A stretch of DNA of 6,623 nt from Clostridiales bacterium (lineage in GTDB: Bacteria; Bacillota; Clostridia; Oscillospirales; Ruminococcaceae), in the NCBI GenBank assembly GCA_029007575.1, contig JAQXIB010000186.1, positions 1-6,623 on the forward strand, in the 5' to 3' direction. Made by a program: the position numbers and the translations under genes. The notes beneath the pieces are model-generated. The model did not search any database, had not been told where the DNA came from, and worked only from the letters and a program-made list of their open reading frames with translations. Shown here one piece after another: positions 5,746-6,623 of this stretch (the stretch's first letter is position 1; each line of letters opens with the position of its first letter).

Positions 5746-6568
5746 ATACGCCGGAATACGCCGAGAATCCGCCGTCAACCGGTACAACGATTCCTGTTAC
5801 AAAGCCGGAGGCTTTGCTGTCAGTCAGCCATAATAGGGTTCCGAGTAATTCTTCGGGTTCACCGAATCGCTTCATGGGAGTCGCGTTGAGAATTTTTTCG
5901 GTGCGTGCGGTGGGATTGCCCTGCTCGTCAAATAACAGCGCTTTGTTTTGGTTGGTAACAAAGAAGCCGGGCGCAATGGCGTTGACGCGAATGCCCGCTT
6001 CGGCAAAATGAACTGCCAGCCATTGGGTAAAGTTGGAAACCGCCGATTTTGCCGCGCTGTATGCCGGAATTTTGGTCAGCGGACGAAATGCGTTCATGGA
6101 GGAGATGTTGATGATGCAGCAGCCTTCTTCACCGAGCATATCTTTTGCGAAGATCTGGGTGGGGAGCAATGAACCCATCAAGTTCAGGCTGAACACAAAG
6201 TCAAATCCTTCTTTGTCAAGATTGAAAAAGGTCTTGCATTCTTCTTCGGCTTCGTCACCGGGCTGATAGGTTTCATGCGCGGTGGTGCATTTCGGATTGT
6301 TCCCGCCGGCGCCGTTGATCAGCACACGGCATTTTCCCAAGTCTTTTACGATGCGGTCGTGCGCATCTTGTAGGTTTACTTTGTCCAGCACGTTGACGTC
6401 GTAAGCCTTTGCGATGCCGCCGTCCCTGCGGATTTCCGTGGCAACGGCTTCGGCGGCTGCCGCGTTTAAGTCAAGCAAAGCGACCGGAGCGCCGGTTTTC
6501 GCCATCGCTTTTGCAAATGCGGAACAGAGCACGCCGCCTGCTCCGGTGATTACCACTGTTTGATTCAT
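5744..6568 (-). CDS. uxuB: SDR-family fructuronate reductase / D-mannonate oxidoreductase
   Basis: This 274-residue cytoplasmic short-chain dehydrogenase probably interconverts D-fructuronate and D-mannonate with NAD(H), a step of glucuronate breakdown. The Rossmann motif TGAGGVLC lies at residues 8-15, with Cys15 where the classical TGxxxGxG pattern has glycine. Asp33 at the end of the second strand favours NAD over NADP. NGAGG is at 85-89. The catalytic set is Asn129, Ser157, Tyr170 and Lys174 (YSAAK). The stretch APGFFVTNQN (199-208) and the C-terminus DGGFSAYSGV are typical of the Firmicute SDR-type UxuB group, which is unrelated to the long-chain UxuB of E. coli. The ATG at 6568 has GAAAGGA at 6586-6580, an 11-base spacing. 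The stop codon directly abuts the ribosome binding site of the aldolase gene. Eda and KdgK downstream support the assignment. KduD-like ketodeoxygluconate dehydrogenase is a less likely alternative, since the C-terminal hallmarks fit UxuB better. Confidence 0.82.
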   Translation of the reverse strand: MNQTVVITGAGGVLCSAFAKAMAKTGAPVALLDLNAAAAEAVATEIRRDGGIAKAYDVNVLDKVNLQDAHDRIVKDLGKCRVLINGAGGNNPKCTTAHETYQPGDEAEEECKTFFNLDKEGFDFVFSLNLMGSLLPTQIFAKDMLGEEGCCIINISSMNAFRPLTKIPAYSAAKSAVSNFTQWLAVHFAEAGIRVNAIAPGFFVTNQNKALLFDEQGNPTARTEKILNATPMKRFGEPEELLGTLLWLTDSKASGFVTGIVVPVDGGFSAYSGV

Positions 6569-6588
6569 GGATAGATCATTCCTTTCCC

Positions 6589-6623
6589 TTATTCTTTTTG
6601 AGAAATAGCGTCTTTTTCTACCG
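6589..6623 (-). CDS. possible C-terminal tail of an upstream operon gene (partial)
   Basis: Reading leftwards from the right edge, one frame gives VEKDAISQKE followed by a TAA stop at 6591-6589. This is 20 bases before the start of the fructuronate reductase-like gene, a gap like the others in this operon. The charged tail is plausible as a protein C-terminus. Ten codons are too few to identify a family, and an open frame this short can occur by chance. By pathway logic a mannonate dehydratase, uronate isomerase or transporter gene could sit here, but nothing in these bases shows it. Confidence 0.3.
   Translation of the reverse strand, partial: VEKDAISQKE

Noticed and set aside
6565..6579. 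Four-codon frame (ATG ATC TAT CCA TGA) overlapping the uxuB start by its stop
   Set aside because: Its ATG directly follows the GAAAGGA site with no spacing, so initiation there is unlikely. It is too short to carry meaning, though a leader role cannot be excluded.

Overview
All supported genes in this window lie on the minus strand, so transcription runs from high to low coordinates. They form one tightly packed polycistronic block with gaps of 14 to 63 bases and no convincing internal terminator or promoter. Start codons are ATG. Ribosome binding sites are strong and purine-rich: GAAAGGA recurs in front of five genes, and AAGGAGG or AAAGGAG precedes the other two. Base composition is near 50% GC by eye. 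Together with the protein families, this suggests an anaerobic Firmicute of the Clostridia (gut or rumen type). That placement is an inference, not a species call.

Layout in order of transcription: (1) 6623-6589, a possible last ten codons of an upstream gene. (2) 6568-5744, a short-chain dehydrogenase of the fructuronate reductase / D-mannonate oxidoreductase type. (3) 5729-5109, KDPG/KHG aldolase (eda). (4) 5083-4067, 2-keto-3-deoxygluconate kinase (kdgK). (5) 4049-3213 and (6) 3193-2432, two different xylose-isomerase-like TIM-barrel proteins. (7) 2396-1227 and (8) 1163-1, two paralogous Gfo/Idh/MocA-family oxidoreductases. The last is cut at the window edge, probably at its stop codon.

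Genes 2-4 are three steps of hexuronate breakdown: fructuronate to mannonate, then (after a mannonate dehydratase not in this window) KDG to KDPG, then pyruvate plus glyceraldehyde-3-phosphate. Genes 5-8 are not part of the textbook hexuronate pathway. Two NAD(P)-dependent sugar oxidoreductases next to two metal-dependent sugar isomerase-like barrels resemble the enzyme pairings of inositol breakdown and of oxidation-assisted glycoside cleavage. The simplest reading is that they convert a modified or conjugated sugar into something that enters the uronate/KDG route. The substrate cannot be read from the sequence, and this accessory module is the most interesting part of the window.

Three starts were set downstream of the longest possible reading frame, on the basis of ribosome binding site spacing and overlap with the preceding gene: eda at 5729, kdgK at 5083 and the first Gfo/Idh gene at 2396. 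No RNA genes, mobile elements, CRISPR arrays or sizeable repeats were seen. There is no gene-free stretch over 63 bases.
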